Shown here piece by piece: positions 53,186 to 60,742 of a DNA stretch of 64,000 nucleotides. This DNA comes from Thermococcus thermotolerans. GTDB lineage: Archaea > Methanobacteriota_B > Thermococci > Thermococcales > Thermococcaceae. A model generated the notes under the pieces. That model saw only the letters and a program-made list of their open reading frames with translations, searched no databases and had not been told where the DNA came from. Location: the NCBI RefSeq assembly GCF_024707485.1, contig NZ_CP102602.1, positions 1,364,001-1,428,000 of the forward strand. The letters run 5' to 3'. Every line of letters starts with the position of its first letter. Position 1 is the stretch's first letter. The translations under genes and the position numbers were made by a program.

Positions 53186-53713
53186 TCACCCCAGGAACTC
53201 CTCACCGTACATCTTTCTCGCCAGCTCGGTGCTCTTCTCAACAGGGTCCTTCGCGAAGGTTCTGTAGACGGAGCGGTACTGGCCCTTCACGAGAACCAGC
53301 GCATCGTGCCCTGCTTCATGACAGACCTCGACGCACTTCGGGCTTCCTCCGCAGAGGTCGCAGATTACCACGCTGCCCTTGCCAACCGGAATCCTCGGGA
53401 CGTTGCCGGGACAGGCAAGGTAGCACGCGCCGCACTCGGTGCACTTCTCCTCGTTTACGAGCACGGCACCGGTTTTCTCATCGACGCTCAGCGCATCGAA
53501 GTTGCACGCCTTCACGCACGGGTAGTCAGGACACTGAACGCATGTGTGGGGGACGTTGACTCCCGGAAGGAGCTCGTATATCCTTATACGCGATGCTTCC
53601 GGCCAGATTATGCCCTCGTGCTCCAGCGAACAGGCAACTTCGCACAGCCTGCAGCCGCTGCACTTGTCAGGGGTTATCAGAATCCAGATCTTCTCTACCG
53701 CTTCATCACCCAT
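53186..53713 (-). CDS. Polyferredoxin with four 4Fe-4S clusters, partner of the oxidoreductase
   Basis: A 175-residue protein with sixteen cluster cysteines in four groups: CSGCRLCEVAC (from Cys18), CVQCPDYPCVKAC, CTECGACYLAC and CDLCGGSPKCVEVC. It has the shape of HycB/DmsB-type electron-transfer subunits and probably carries electrons from the tungsten enzyme encoded four bases downstream. The ATG at 53713 is preferred because AGGTG lies upstream; an earlier in-frame ATG would add eleven residues. A minus-strand GTTATATAG around 53748-53756 may be the promoter. Confidence 0.9.
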   Translation of the reverse strand: MGDEAVEKIWILITPDKCSGCRLCEVACSLEHEGIIWPEASRIRIYELLPGVNVPHTCVQCPDYPCVKACNFDALSVDEKTGAVLVNEEKCTECGACYLACPGNVPRIPVGKGSVVICDLCGGSPKCVEVCHEAGHDALVLVKGQYRSVYRTFAKDPVEKSTELARKMYGEEFLG

Positions 53714-53806
53714 CGGGAACACCTGATTCCATGGTTGAAACTTCATCTATATAACTCTTGTGAAACCAAGGTAAAAACGTGAAGATGTAAGTTTATACGA
53801 AGGGAA

Positions 53807-53818
53807 GGCCTTATAAAC
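53807..53818 (+). promoter_or_regulatory. Promoter giving a leaderless permease mRNA
   Basis: GGCCTTATAAAC is TATA-like and its centre lies 27 bases from the ATG at 53840, with no ribosome binding site between, so the transcript is probably leaderless. Confidence 0.55.
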
Positions 53819-53839
53819 GGGGGCAGACTACAGACGGCG

Positions 53840-54670
53840 ATGAACCGCTCCGAGCTCGTACTCCTCGGTATCACCGCGATATGGGGCTTCACCTTCCCGG
53901 CGATGAAGGTTAGCCTCGATTATCTGCCGCCGATACTTTTCCTAGCCTACCGCTTTGGCATAGCGTCGCTCCTAATGCTCGCCCTCTTCAGGTCGAAGGT
54001 TTTGAGGAGGGAGACCTTCAGGGAGGGCTTCATCCTCGGGCTTACCCTCTTCTTCGGCCACGGCTTCCAGATAGTGGGGCTTAAATACACCACGGCCTCG
54101 AACTCTGCATTCATAACTTCGCTCTACGTCGTCTTCACGCCCTTCATAGCGTATTTCATTCTCCGGGATAGGCTCAAGCTCAGGGACGTCCTCTCACTCG
54201 CAATAGCCCTAACCGGCCTCTACCTCATCTCCGGGGCGAGCCTGAACTTCAACTACGGCGACCTGCTTACGGTTCTCTGCGCCCTCAGCTTCGCCTTCCA
54301 GATAGTTCTGGTCCAGAAGTTCGGGGAGAAGGACTACCTCAGCTTAGCCTTCTGGCAGATAACATGGAACTTCGTCTTCTCACTGGCCTTTGCACTGCTC
54401 TTCGAGCCCTTCGTCGCCCCCACAGACCCGCTGCCCTGGGCGGGGGTGCTCTACACCTCGGTCTTCGCGACGGTGATAGCGTTCACCCTGCAGGTTAAGC
54501 ACCAGAGGAACACGAAGGCCCACAAGGCGGCGCTGATATACTCCGCGGAGCCAATTTTCGGGCACATAGCGGCGTTCATAACGATAGGGGAAGTCCTCAG
54601 CGTCAAGGGTTACCTGGGCGCCGCGCTGATAATGGCTGGAATATGGAACGAGGTTAAAAACCAAGATTGA
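53840..54670 (+). CDS. EamA/DMT-family permease
   Basis: A 276-residue protein with ten membrane segments in two EamA repeats. The first starts LVLLGITAIWGFTFPAMKVS and contains GLKYTTASNSAFITSLYVVF. The second starts GDLLTVLCALSFAFQIVLVQ and contains KAALIYSAEPIFGHIAAFIT. The family exports amino acids and other metabolites; the substrate is not known. Confidence 0.88.
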   Translation: MNRSELVLLGITAIWGFTFPAMKVSLDYLPPILFLAYRFGIASLLMLALFRSKVLRRETFREGFILGLTLFFGHGFQIVGLKYTTASNSAFITSLYVVFTPFIAYFILRDRLKLRDVLSLAIALTGLYLISGASLNFNYGDLLTVLCALSFAFQIVLVQKFGEKDYLSLAFWQITWNFVFSLAFALLFEPFVAPTDPLPWAGVLYTSVFATVIAFTLQVKHQRNTKAHKAALIYSAEPIFGHIAAFITIGEVLSVKGYLGAALIMAGIWNEVKNQD

Positions 54671-54752
54671 GGAGCAGTGACCACCCGCAGACACTTTAGA
54701 AACAAAAAGTTAATAAATTCATAGGACAAATTATTTCCCGGAGGTGGTGGCC

Positions 54753-55118
54753 ATGGTGCATGCGTACATCAAGGAAAAAACCAAGGAGTTCTCGAAGGAG
54801 GACAAGGAGAAGCGCTACAAGTACCTAGGAACGGAGGTCATAGACGTTAATGCTCCCGGTCTCGACAGCATCCCGGAGTTCTACGGCATAGCCAACGCCA
54901 TCTGGCGCGACTGGAAGGAAGGGGAGATAGGAACGAGGACTGCACTGAGGAGGCTGGCCCTCCTCAAGCTGCTAACGTACAAAACGAAGAACAAGAAAAT
55001 CAAGGACATTCCCGAAGAGGAGCTCGAAGAGATCAGGAAGTTCATAGACTATGTCATCCAGGTCATAAAGAACGAGAGCAGGCGCAAAGGCGAGCCCGAG
55101 GAGGAGCGTCAGGTTTAA
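54753..55118 (+). CDS. Conserved small charged protein of unknown function
   Basis: A 121-residue helical, highly charged protein (VHAYIKEKTKEFSKEDKEKR...DSIPEFYGIANAIWRDWKEG). There are no membrane segments, and the C-terminus is basic and acidic. GGAGGTGGTGG precedes the ATG at 54753. The TATA of the H/ACA candidate overlaps its stop codon. No family recognised. Confidence 0.7.
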   Translation: MVHAYIKEKTKEFSKEDKEKRYKYLGTEVIDVNAPGLDSIPEFYGIANAIWRDWKEGEIGTRTALRRLALLKLLTYKTKNKKIKDIPEEELEEIRKFIDYVIQVIKNESRRKGEPEEERQV

Positions 55119-55121
55119 ATC
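55113..55121 (+). promoter_or_regulatory. Possible promoter of the guide RNA
   Basis: GTTTAAATC overlaps the stop codon of the upstream gene. Counting 25 bases from its centre gives a start near 55142, just before the RNA's first stem at 55145. Confidence 0.45.
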
Positions 55122-55141
55122 ATCCTCACCTTAAATTCAAC

Positions 55142-55200
55142 CGGGCCCTCCCCCTCACGCCCCTGGGAGAAGTGACCTGGGGTCGGTCGGGGAGGGCACA
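55142..55200 (+). ncRNA. H/ACA guide sRNA candidate, predicted target 23S rRNA near the peptidyl transferase centre
   Basis: A single archaeal-type H/ACA hairpin. The lower stem is nine pairs (GCCCTCCCC at 55145-55153 with GGGGAGGGC at 55189-55197). The internal pocket has five bases on each side (CTCAC at 55154-55158, CGGTC at 55184-55188). The upper stem is GCCCC with GGGGT, and the loop reads GGGAGAAGTGACC, where GA and TGA can form the sheared pairs of a kink-loop that binds L7Ae. ACA follows at 55198-55200, 14 bases from the top of the pocket, as the family rule requires. The pocket would pair with GACCG-UN-GUGAG, a string I recall from archaeal 23S rRNA at the site matching E. coli U2593. 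Confidence 0.8.
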
Positions 55201-55229
55201 ACCCTATATTCTGCAGTTCTCCATCCAAA

Positions 55230-55240
55230 AACCTTATAAG
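55230..55240 (+). promoter_or_regulatory. Promoter of ileS
   Basis: AAAAACCTTATAAGG is a clear BRE/TATA. The predicted start near 55258 leaves a leader of about 110 bases, long for this organism. Confidence 0.6.
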
Positions 55241-55255
55241 GGAAGTTCCCAATTC

Positions 55256-55366
55256 TGCCCCGATGCCCATGAGGGGGGAGTGTTTTATCCTTCGCTTCGC
55301 CCGTTTCGCGGCTTGAGTCCCCCTGTTCTAGGGTAGTGATTACTATCATTTCTGGAGGGTTTTGAC
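55256..55366 (+). other. Long structured leader of ileS
   Basis: The leader can form either CCCC (55258-55261) with GGGG (55272 onward) or, alternatively, GGGGGA (55273-55278) with TCCCCC (about 55318-55323). The two share the same G-run and so exclude each other. The end carries GGAGGG before the ATG. No known riboswitch or T-box pattern is recognised. Regulation by competing hairpins or a small RNA is possible but only inferred. Confidence 0.35.
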
Positions 55367-58300
55367 ATGATAAAGGAACCGGAGTTTAGGGAGTATAACC
55401 CAGGGAAGCTTGAGGAAAAAGTCGAGCGCTTTTGGAAGGAGAACAACACCTATGAGAAGGTGAAGGAAAGCAGAGCAAAGGGCCCGAAGTACTACTTCCT
55501 CGACGGGCCGCCCTACGTCAGCGGTGCAATACACCTCGGTACCGCCTGGAACAAGATAATCAAGGACATGGTGATACGCTTTAGAACTATGCAGGGCTAC
55601 AACGTGCGCAGGCAACCGGGCTTCGACATGCACGGCCTCCCGATAGAGGTCAAGGTCGAACAGGCTTTGGGCCTAAAGACCAAGAAGGACATAGAGACCG
55701 AGATAGGCGTCGACAACTTCATACGCAAGTGTAAGGAGTTCGCCCTCAACAACCTCAAGATAATGACCGAGCAGTTCAAGCAGCTCGGCGTTTGGATGGA
55801 CTGGGACAACCCCTACATGACGATAAAGAACGAGTACATAGAATCTGGCTGGTTCACCCTCAAGAGGGCCTGGGAAAAGGGCCTCCTTGAGAAGGACAAG
55901 AGGGTTCTGCACTGGTGCCCGCGCTGTGAGACGGCTTTGGCTGAACACGAGGTCCGCGGCGAGTACAAGGTAAGGGAGGACCCGAGCATATACGTCAAGT
56001 TCCCGATAGAGGGCAAGGAGAACGAGTACCTCCTCATCTGGACGACCACGCCCTGGACGCTCCCGGCGAACTTAGCGGTTGCCGTTCATCCAGAGTATGA
56101 CTACGCCAAGGTCAGGGTTGAGACCGAGAACGGGGAGGAGTACTGGATAATAGCGAAGGCCCTCGTTGAGAGGGTTCTGAACGAGGTCGGCGTTAAGGGC
56201 GAGATAGTTGAGGAGTTCAAGGGCGAGGAACTCGAAGGGCTCCGCTACGTTCACGTCCTCATGGACGAGTATCCCGCACAGAAGGAGTTCCGCGAGAGGT
56301 ACGAGTGGGCCCACAGGGTTATCCTCGGCGAGCACGTTACGCTGGAGGACGGTACCGGACTGGTTCACACCGCTCCCGGCCACGGTGAGGAGGACTACGA
56401 GGTCGGAAGGGAGTACGGCCTGCCAATCTACAGTCCGGTCGACGACGAGGGACGCTACACGGAGGGCTACTGGAAGGGAATCTACGTCAAGGATGCAGAT
56501 CCGGAGATAATAGAGCACCTTCGCGAGAAAGGCTACCTCGTGAAGGCGGGCACGATAGAGCACAAATACCCCCACTGCTGGCGCTGCAAGACCCCGCTCA
56601 TATTCCGCGCCACAGACCAGTGGTTCCTCAAGGTCAGCAAGGTGAAGGACAGGATAATAGCCGAGAACGACGAGAAGGTCACCTGGTATCCGGACTGGGT
56701 TAAGGTGCGCTACGACAACGGCGTCATGAACTCCGGCGACTGGGTCATAAGCAGGCAGCGCTACTGGGGCATACCACTCCCGATATGGCAGAGCGAGGAC
56801 GGCGAGATACACGTCGTTGGAAGCTTCAAGGAACTCGTAGAGCTCAGCGTTGCGATAGAGGTGAACGGCGAGAGGATAGAGCTTCCAGAGGACTACAACG
56901 AGAAGCTCAAGCTGATAGAGGAGAAGCTCGGCCCGGAGGACCTGCACAGGCCCTACGTGGATGCCTTCATCATAAAGGTGGACAGCAAGGAGATGCGCCG
57001 TGTAAAGGACGTCGTTGACGTCTGGTTCGACAGCGGAATAGCGAGCTGGGCTTCGCTGGACTACCCGAGGACGGAGGAGAACTTCAGAAAGCTCTGGCCG
57101 GCCGACTTCATAGTCGAGGGCGAGGACCAGGTCACCAAGTGGTTCTACTCCCAGCAGGCGGCCAGCGTCATAGCCTTTGACACAGTTCCATACAGGCACG
57201 TGGCGATGCACGGCTACGTCCTCGATGAGAAGGGAGACAAGATGAGCAAGAGCCTCGGCAACATCATAAGGCCGGAGGAGGTCGTCCAGAAGGAGGGCAG
57301 GGACCCCTTCAGGTTCTACATGCTCTGGGCGACGAACCCCTGGGAGAACCTGCGCTTCAGCTGGAAGGGCCTTGCACAGGTCAAGAGGATGCTCAACATA
57401 CTCTGGAACGTCTATGTCCTCAGCGCGACCTACATGAGCCTCGACAACTTTGATCCTACCAAGCTCAACCCAGAGGAGCTTCCCTTCCGCGAGGAAGATA
57501 AGTGGATACTCAGCAGGGTCAACGGGCTCATAGGCGACGTCACCGAGGGTATAGAGACATTCAGGCTCACAAGGGCCACCAGGGCGATATACCACTTCGT
57601 CGTTGAGGACCTCAGCAGGTGGTATGTGAGGCTCATCAGGAAGCGCATGTGGGTGGAGGGCGACGACCCTGACAAGCTCGCGGCCTACTACACCGTCTGG
57701 AAGGTCTTTGACGTCCTGCTGAGGCTCATGGCACCGTTTACCCCCTACATAGCGGAGGAGATATACCAGAACATGCTGAGGCCGTTCCTCGGAGTGGAGA
57801 GTGTCCACATGCTCGACTGGCCGGAGGCGGACGAGAAGGCAAGGGACGAGGAGCTTGAGCGCGAGATGGAGTACGTCAGGAGAATAGTAGAGGCCGGCTC
57901 TTCGGCGAGACAGAGGGCCAAGATAAAGCTCCGCTACCCGGTCAGGAGGATGATAGTCGAGACCGAGGACGATACTGTGAAGAAGGCCGTCGGGAGGCTC
58001 AACCGCATCTTGAGAGACCAGCTCAACGCCAAGGAAGTCCTCGTAGGAAAGGTGGAGCGCGAGCTCGTCATAAAGCCGAACTTCGCGAAAGTTGGGCCGG
58101 AGTTCAAGGGCGACGCCAGGCTCGTCTCCCAGTGGATAAACGAGCACGGAAGGGAGCTCTACGAGAGGGGCGAGATGGACGTCGAGATTGAAGGAAAGAC
58201 CTTCCACCTCACGAGGGAGCACCTGAGCATAGAGGAGAAGCTGCCGGACTTCTTTGTCAGCGAAGAGTTCGAGGGCGGAAGGGTGTTCATCGACAAGACC

Positions 58301-58570
58301 CTCACGAGGGAGCTCCTCGCGGAGGGCCTCGCCAGGGAGTTCGTGAGGAGAATACAGGAGATGAGAAAGAGGCTCGACCTCGACGTCAACGACAGGATAG
58401 TGGTAACCATAGAGACGAGCGAAGAGAACCGCGAGCTGCTGGAGGAGAACCTCGACTACATAATGAGGGAGACGAGGGCCGTTGAGGTAGTCTTTGGGGA
58501 AGCAAAGGGCTACGTCGTCGAGTGGCCGGAGGTTCAGGCGAAGATAGGGATTGAAAAAATTAATGACTAA
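55367..58570 (+). CDS. ileS: Isoleucyl-tRNA synthetase
   Basis: A 1067-residue class I synthetase. The HIGH motif reads HLGT at residues 56-59 and KMSKS is at 625-629. The editing domain includes WTTTPWTLPANLAVAVHPEY and DGTGLVHTAPGHGEEDYEVG. WCPRCETALAEHEV and HCWRCKTPLI suggest zinc ligands, and the long C-terminal anticodon-binding part is complete. It charges tRNA-Ile with isoleucine and proofreads valine. Length matches archaeal and eukaryotic-type IleRS. GGAGGG precedes the ATG. Confidence 0.97.
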   Translation: MIKEPEFREYNPGKLEEKVERFWKENNTYEKVKESRAKGPKYYFLDGPPYVSGAIHLGTAWNKIIKDMVIRFRTMQGYNVRRQPGFDMHGLPIEVKVEQALGLKTKKDIETEIGVDNFIRKCKEFALNNLKIMTEQFKQLGVWMDWDNPYMTIKNEYIESGWFTLKRAWEKGLLEKDKRVLHWCPRCETALAEHEVRGEYKVREDPSIYVKFPIEGKENEYLLIWTTTPWTLPANLAVAVHPEYDYAKVRVETENGEEYWIIAKALVERVLNEVGVKGEIVEEFKGEELEGLRYVHVLMDEYPAQKEFRERYEWAHRVILGEHVTLEDGTGLVHTAPGHGEEDYEVGREYGLPIYSPVDDEGRYTEGYWKGIYVKDADPEIIEHLREKGYLVKAGTIEHKYPHCWRCKTPLIFRATDQWFLKVSKVKDRIIAENDEKVTWYPDWVKVRYDNGVMNSGDWVISRQRYWGIPLPIWQSEDGEIHVVGSFKELVELSVAIEVNGERIELPEDYNEKLKLIEEKLGPEDLHRPYVDAFIIKVDSKEMRRVKDVVDVWFDSGIASWASLDYPRTEENFRKLWPADFIVEGEDQVTKWFYSQQAASVIAFDTVPYRHVAMHGYVLDEKGDKMSKSLGNIIRPEEVVQKEGRDPFRFYMLWATNPWENLRFSWKGLAQVKRMLNILWNVYVLSATYMSLDNFDPTKLNPEELPFREEDKWILSRVNGLIGDVTEGIETFRLTRATRAIYHFVVEDLSRWYVRLIRKRMWVEGDDPDKLAAYYTVWKVFDVLLRLMAPFTPYIAEEIYQNMLRPFLGVESVHMLDWPEADEKARDEELEREMEYVRRIVEAGSSARQRAKIKLRYPVRRMIVETEDDTVKKAVGRLNRILRDQLNAKEVLVGKVERELVIKPNFAKVGPEFKGDARLVSQWINEHGRELYERGEMDVEIEGKTFHLTREHLSIEEKLPDFFVSEEFEGGRVFIDKTLTRELLAEGLAREFVRRIQEMRKRLDLDVNDRIVVTIETSEENRELLEENLDYIMRETRAVEVVFGEAKGYVVEWPEVQAKIGIEKIND

Positions 58571-58605
58571 TTTTGAGTCTCAACGGCTCTTTGTATTTCT
58601 CTTCT

Positions 58606-58830
58606 TCTCATTGCCGCTGAAAATTCGAGGACTGCCGGCAGAGCAACACCGACTAATATCTAAACGAGTTTGCCCAGAGTGCAAAGATTGAGGAGAACAC
58701 CACAACGAGACATTCAACTAAGGCAAGTCTTCCTCTCGAAGACTGGGTATGTAGAGGATGGCCGAAACAATGCCAACGATTAACAGGAGGAGCCTGTCGG
58801 TTTAGATGCCGTGGGTCATCGAAAGGGCAC
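58606..58830 (-). pseudogene. Decayed copy of the 107-residue membrane protein gene
   Basis: Parallels 59440-59650 in order and many bases, for example the shared gattgaggagaacayc block followed by caacgag. The reading frame is broken by several indels and stops. It lies just after ileS, at the far end of the archaeocin-like array, and suggests that the array once had another unit. Confidence 0.6.
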
Positions 58831-58867
58831 TAAAAAGGGAAGGAGGAAAGTTTTGTCGCGTTTCTCA

Positions 58868-59173
58868 TCATGGAACACCCCCAAAGAGGTTGAATAGAAC
58901 TGTAGCCACAAGCAGAAACACTCCAGCCAAGAGTCGGTTTCTCGCTTCCTTCCTACTCTTTTCAATGAGTTTTTGGCGGAGGGATTCTTCCAGTCTACGT
59001 TTGTATTCCCTCACTTCGTCGGGAAGTTCGTTTTTGGGAACCACTTCCAAGTCACTTTCCCGGATTACAAACGAGAAAGTCTTTGGGGTCTTAAAGTATA
59101 AAATAAGTCCCGATGTTATCAGCCATAAGGAAATCCCGTATCCAATGCCTATAATGTATTTACTTGGGACCAT
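58868..59173 (-). CDS. Small membrane protein with charged central helix
   Basis: A 101-residue protein with one hydrophobic segment near each end (IIGIGYGISLWLITSGLILY; LLAGVFLLVATVLFNLFGGV) and a ~50-residue highly charged helix between (DEVREYKRRLEESLRQKLIE). GGGGGA precedes the ATG. No family recognised. It follows the 53-residue cysteine peptide gene and may be its membrane partner. Confidence 0.6.
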   Translation of the reverse strand: MVPSKYIIGIGYGISLWLITSGLILYFKTPKTFSFVIRESDLEVVPKNELPDEVREYKRRLEESLRQKLIEKSRKEARNRLLAGVFLLVATVLFNLFGGVP

Positions 59174-59208
59174 AACTCTTCCCCCTTAACAAGTTAAAAA
59201 GGGTAGAA

Positions 59209-59370
59209 TTAGCATAACCCAGCTTTTTCACAGATATGCGCCCCTCCAATTTGGCAAGCTGTGTAGACTCCTGCTCCTGTTATAACTCGGGGATGCCCTC
59301 TGCTTCTACCACAGAGGAATCTCTCAGCTTCCTCCGCACTTTTGAACCTCTTAACCACGATATACCTCAC
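59209..59370 (-). CDS. 53-residue cysteine-containing peptide, translationally coupled
   Basis: A short gene whose GTG start overlaps the stop of the 107-residue membrane protein (GTGA). The product has a basic N-terminal half (RYIVVKRFKSAEEAERFLCG) and a C-terminal half VITGAGVYTACQIGGAHICE ending KAGLC, with four cysteines. There is no signal peptide. The ending resembles the last residues of halocin C8 as I recall them, but the similarity is short. It may be a remnant or a compact peptide of the array. Confidence 0.4.
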   Translation of the reverse strand: MRYIVVKRFKSAEEAERFLCGRSRGHPRVITGAGVYTACQIGGAHICEKAGLC

Positions 59371-59690
59371 GATAAACCATCCCCGTCCACTTCTGGAGAG
59401 GAACTTAGGTGTGTTCTGATTCTTATAGAAACTTCAAGGATTGCGAGCAGTACTATGCCGACTCCTCCAAGGTATCTAAGCGGGCCCTCCCAGAGCGCGA
59501 GGATTGAGGAGAACATCGCAACGAGGCCCGTTAGCTTTATGGAAGTTTCCTCTCCCCTCTTCAGGCTCAGGGCGTAGAAGGCCATGCCAGCTACCCCAAC
59601 GAGAACGGGCAGTGATTCGCCCGCGTAAATGCCGTAGGCAACCGCCAATACCAAGAAGGGGATTGGAATTATCTTAGTCATCATGTTCAT
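59367..59690 (-). CDS. Small membrane protein of the archaeocin-like array
   Basis: A 107-residue protein with three to four hydrophobic segments (IIPIPFLVLAVAYGIYAGES, PVLVGVAGMAFYALSL, LTGLVAMFSSILALW, GGVGIVLLAILEVSI). GGAGGTGAAAG precedes the ATG. No family recognised. It lies after the truncated cysteine-rich cassette and has a decayed relative at 58606-58830. A role in immunity or export is inferred from position. Confidence 0.62.
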   Translation of the reverse strand: MNMMTKIIPIPFLVLAVAYGIYAGESLPVLVGVAGMAFYALSLKRGEETSIKLTGLVAMFSSILALWEGPLRYLGGVGIVLLAILEVSIRIRTHLSSSPEVDGDGLS

Positions 59691-59763
59691 TGTCTTTCAC
59701 CTCCAACCAGACTTTTTAAATTCCTGTTTATTAATTTTAAAATAAAAAATTAAAGGAAGAGTA

Positions 59764-60306
59764 TTATAAACAGCTAGCTGCAAGAGCACAACTTGCAATC
59801 CCCAGTAGGGTGGATGCACATGCAAAGCATGCTGCTGCTCCAGTACCTAGACATAACAAGCACGTCCAAGCAGTGAAGATACTTGCACATGCAGGGATGC
59901 AGGTAATTACTTGTGCACAAAGAGGACAGACTTCCAGTGCCCCAAATCCCAAACCAGCTATGCTACCCAAACAGGATATTATTGAGGTTATGCAACTCCA
60001 TGACAAATCCATAGCCGCTGTTATTCCCACTGCTCTCCTCTGGTTGTATCCTGGTAACTTTAACTTCACAAGGTGTGAGAGGTGCCTCAGCTCGTAGGCA
60101 CTTCTACCCCAAATCCAGTTGGTCTCATCTCCACGCCTGAGCTTCATGAGAACCTTGTTGAGAGTCCAGTAGTACTCCGAGAGGGTCAAGTTGTCAGCGG
60201 TAATAATCGTATCTCCGACGGGGACAACTTTATCCTCATCATTTGGAGCAATGTTCATTCCAGTAACGAAGGCTTTGTATTCTCCAGTCTGTGGGTCCGT
60301 GAATAT
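59764..60306 (-). pseudogene. 5'-truncated archaeocin-like gene, possible silent cassette
   Basis: In frame from 60306 to 59764 it matches the precursor gene at 60743, but the signal peptide and first half of the pro-region are missing: a stop lies shortly upstream and the first ATG is at 60258 (MNIAPNDEDKVVPVGDTIIT). The C-terminus is a different 76-residue domain with 12 cysteines (CITSIISCLG... VITCIPACASIFTAWTCLLC ... SCL). Without a signal peptide a product would stay in the cell, so it is either dead or a donor for recombination. The cysteine-rich part is intact, with no stop or frameshift. Confidence 0.75.
60072..60306 (-). repeat. 235-bp repeat, copy A
   Basis: By eye identical over its whole length to 61060-61294 (constant offset 988). 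It codes for the constant pro-region from FTDPQTGEYKAFVTG to AYELRHLSH. The sequence diverges at both ends, to unrelated sequence on the 5' side and to diverged homologous sequence on the 3' side. Confidence 0.9.
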
Positions 60307-60341
60307 GCAACCGCCAAAGCCATGAAGGAAAAGGCAATAGC

Positions 60342-60737
60342 TTAGTTAGGGTCATCATTCTTTTTGTCCCTAATCAATTCCTGCAGGTATTCTTCAAGTA
60401 TTTTTCTCTTGTTACCATTTTTCTCACGCGATATCACCTCCCTCCTTGCAATTTCGATAAAAGTCTTTTCTTGAATCCCCTTTGTATGTCTTCGTGAAAG
60501 TTTATACCAAGAATACAAGTAATCCAACTGATATTTTTTGAAAATGATTGTTCTAGGCACGTACAGTGTGTAACCGGCAACGAATAGGACGCTAAACAGA
60601 AGCGTTAATCTACCCACATTGTCTTCAACGTTTTTGATACCATATACAAAGAGAGGCGAAACTAAAGAAAGGGGAACAAAAAACACCCAACTCTTATATC
60701 CTATCAGATCTAGGAGTTTTGGCTTTCTTTTCTTCAT
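60342..60737 (-). CDS. Membrane protein coupled to the archaeocin-like precursor, candidate immunity protein
   Basis: A 131-residue protein with two hydrophobic segments (WVFFVPLSLVSPLFVYGI; LTLLFSVLFVAGYTLYVP) and a long, strongly charged cytosolic C-terminal half (RREVISREKNGNKRKILEEY). The ATG at 60737 has GGGGTGAG upstream, and a GTG at 60746 would overlap the precursor stop. No family recognised. Its position directly after the toxin-like gene is where immunity proteins are usually encoded. Confidence 0.62.
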   Translation of the reverse strand: MKKRKPKLLDLIGYKSWVFFVPLSLVSPLFVYGIKNVEDNVGRLTLLFSVLFVAGYTLYVPRTIIFKKYQLDYLYSWYKLSRRHTKGIQEKTFIEIARREVISREKNGNKRKILEEYLQELIRDKKNDDPN

Positions 60738-60742
60738 ATTTC

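Noticed and set aside
56072-58222. Long open frame of about 700 codons on the minus strand opposite ileS
   Set aside because: It is the antisense shadow of ileS created by high GC at third positions; it has no ribosome binding site, no recognisable domain and a repetitive Leu/Val/Glu composition.
60340-60742. The 131-residue membrane protein as a transporter component
   Set aside because: It has only two hydrophobic segments and no ATPase or permease motif; its position fits immunity better.
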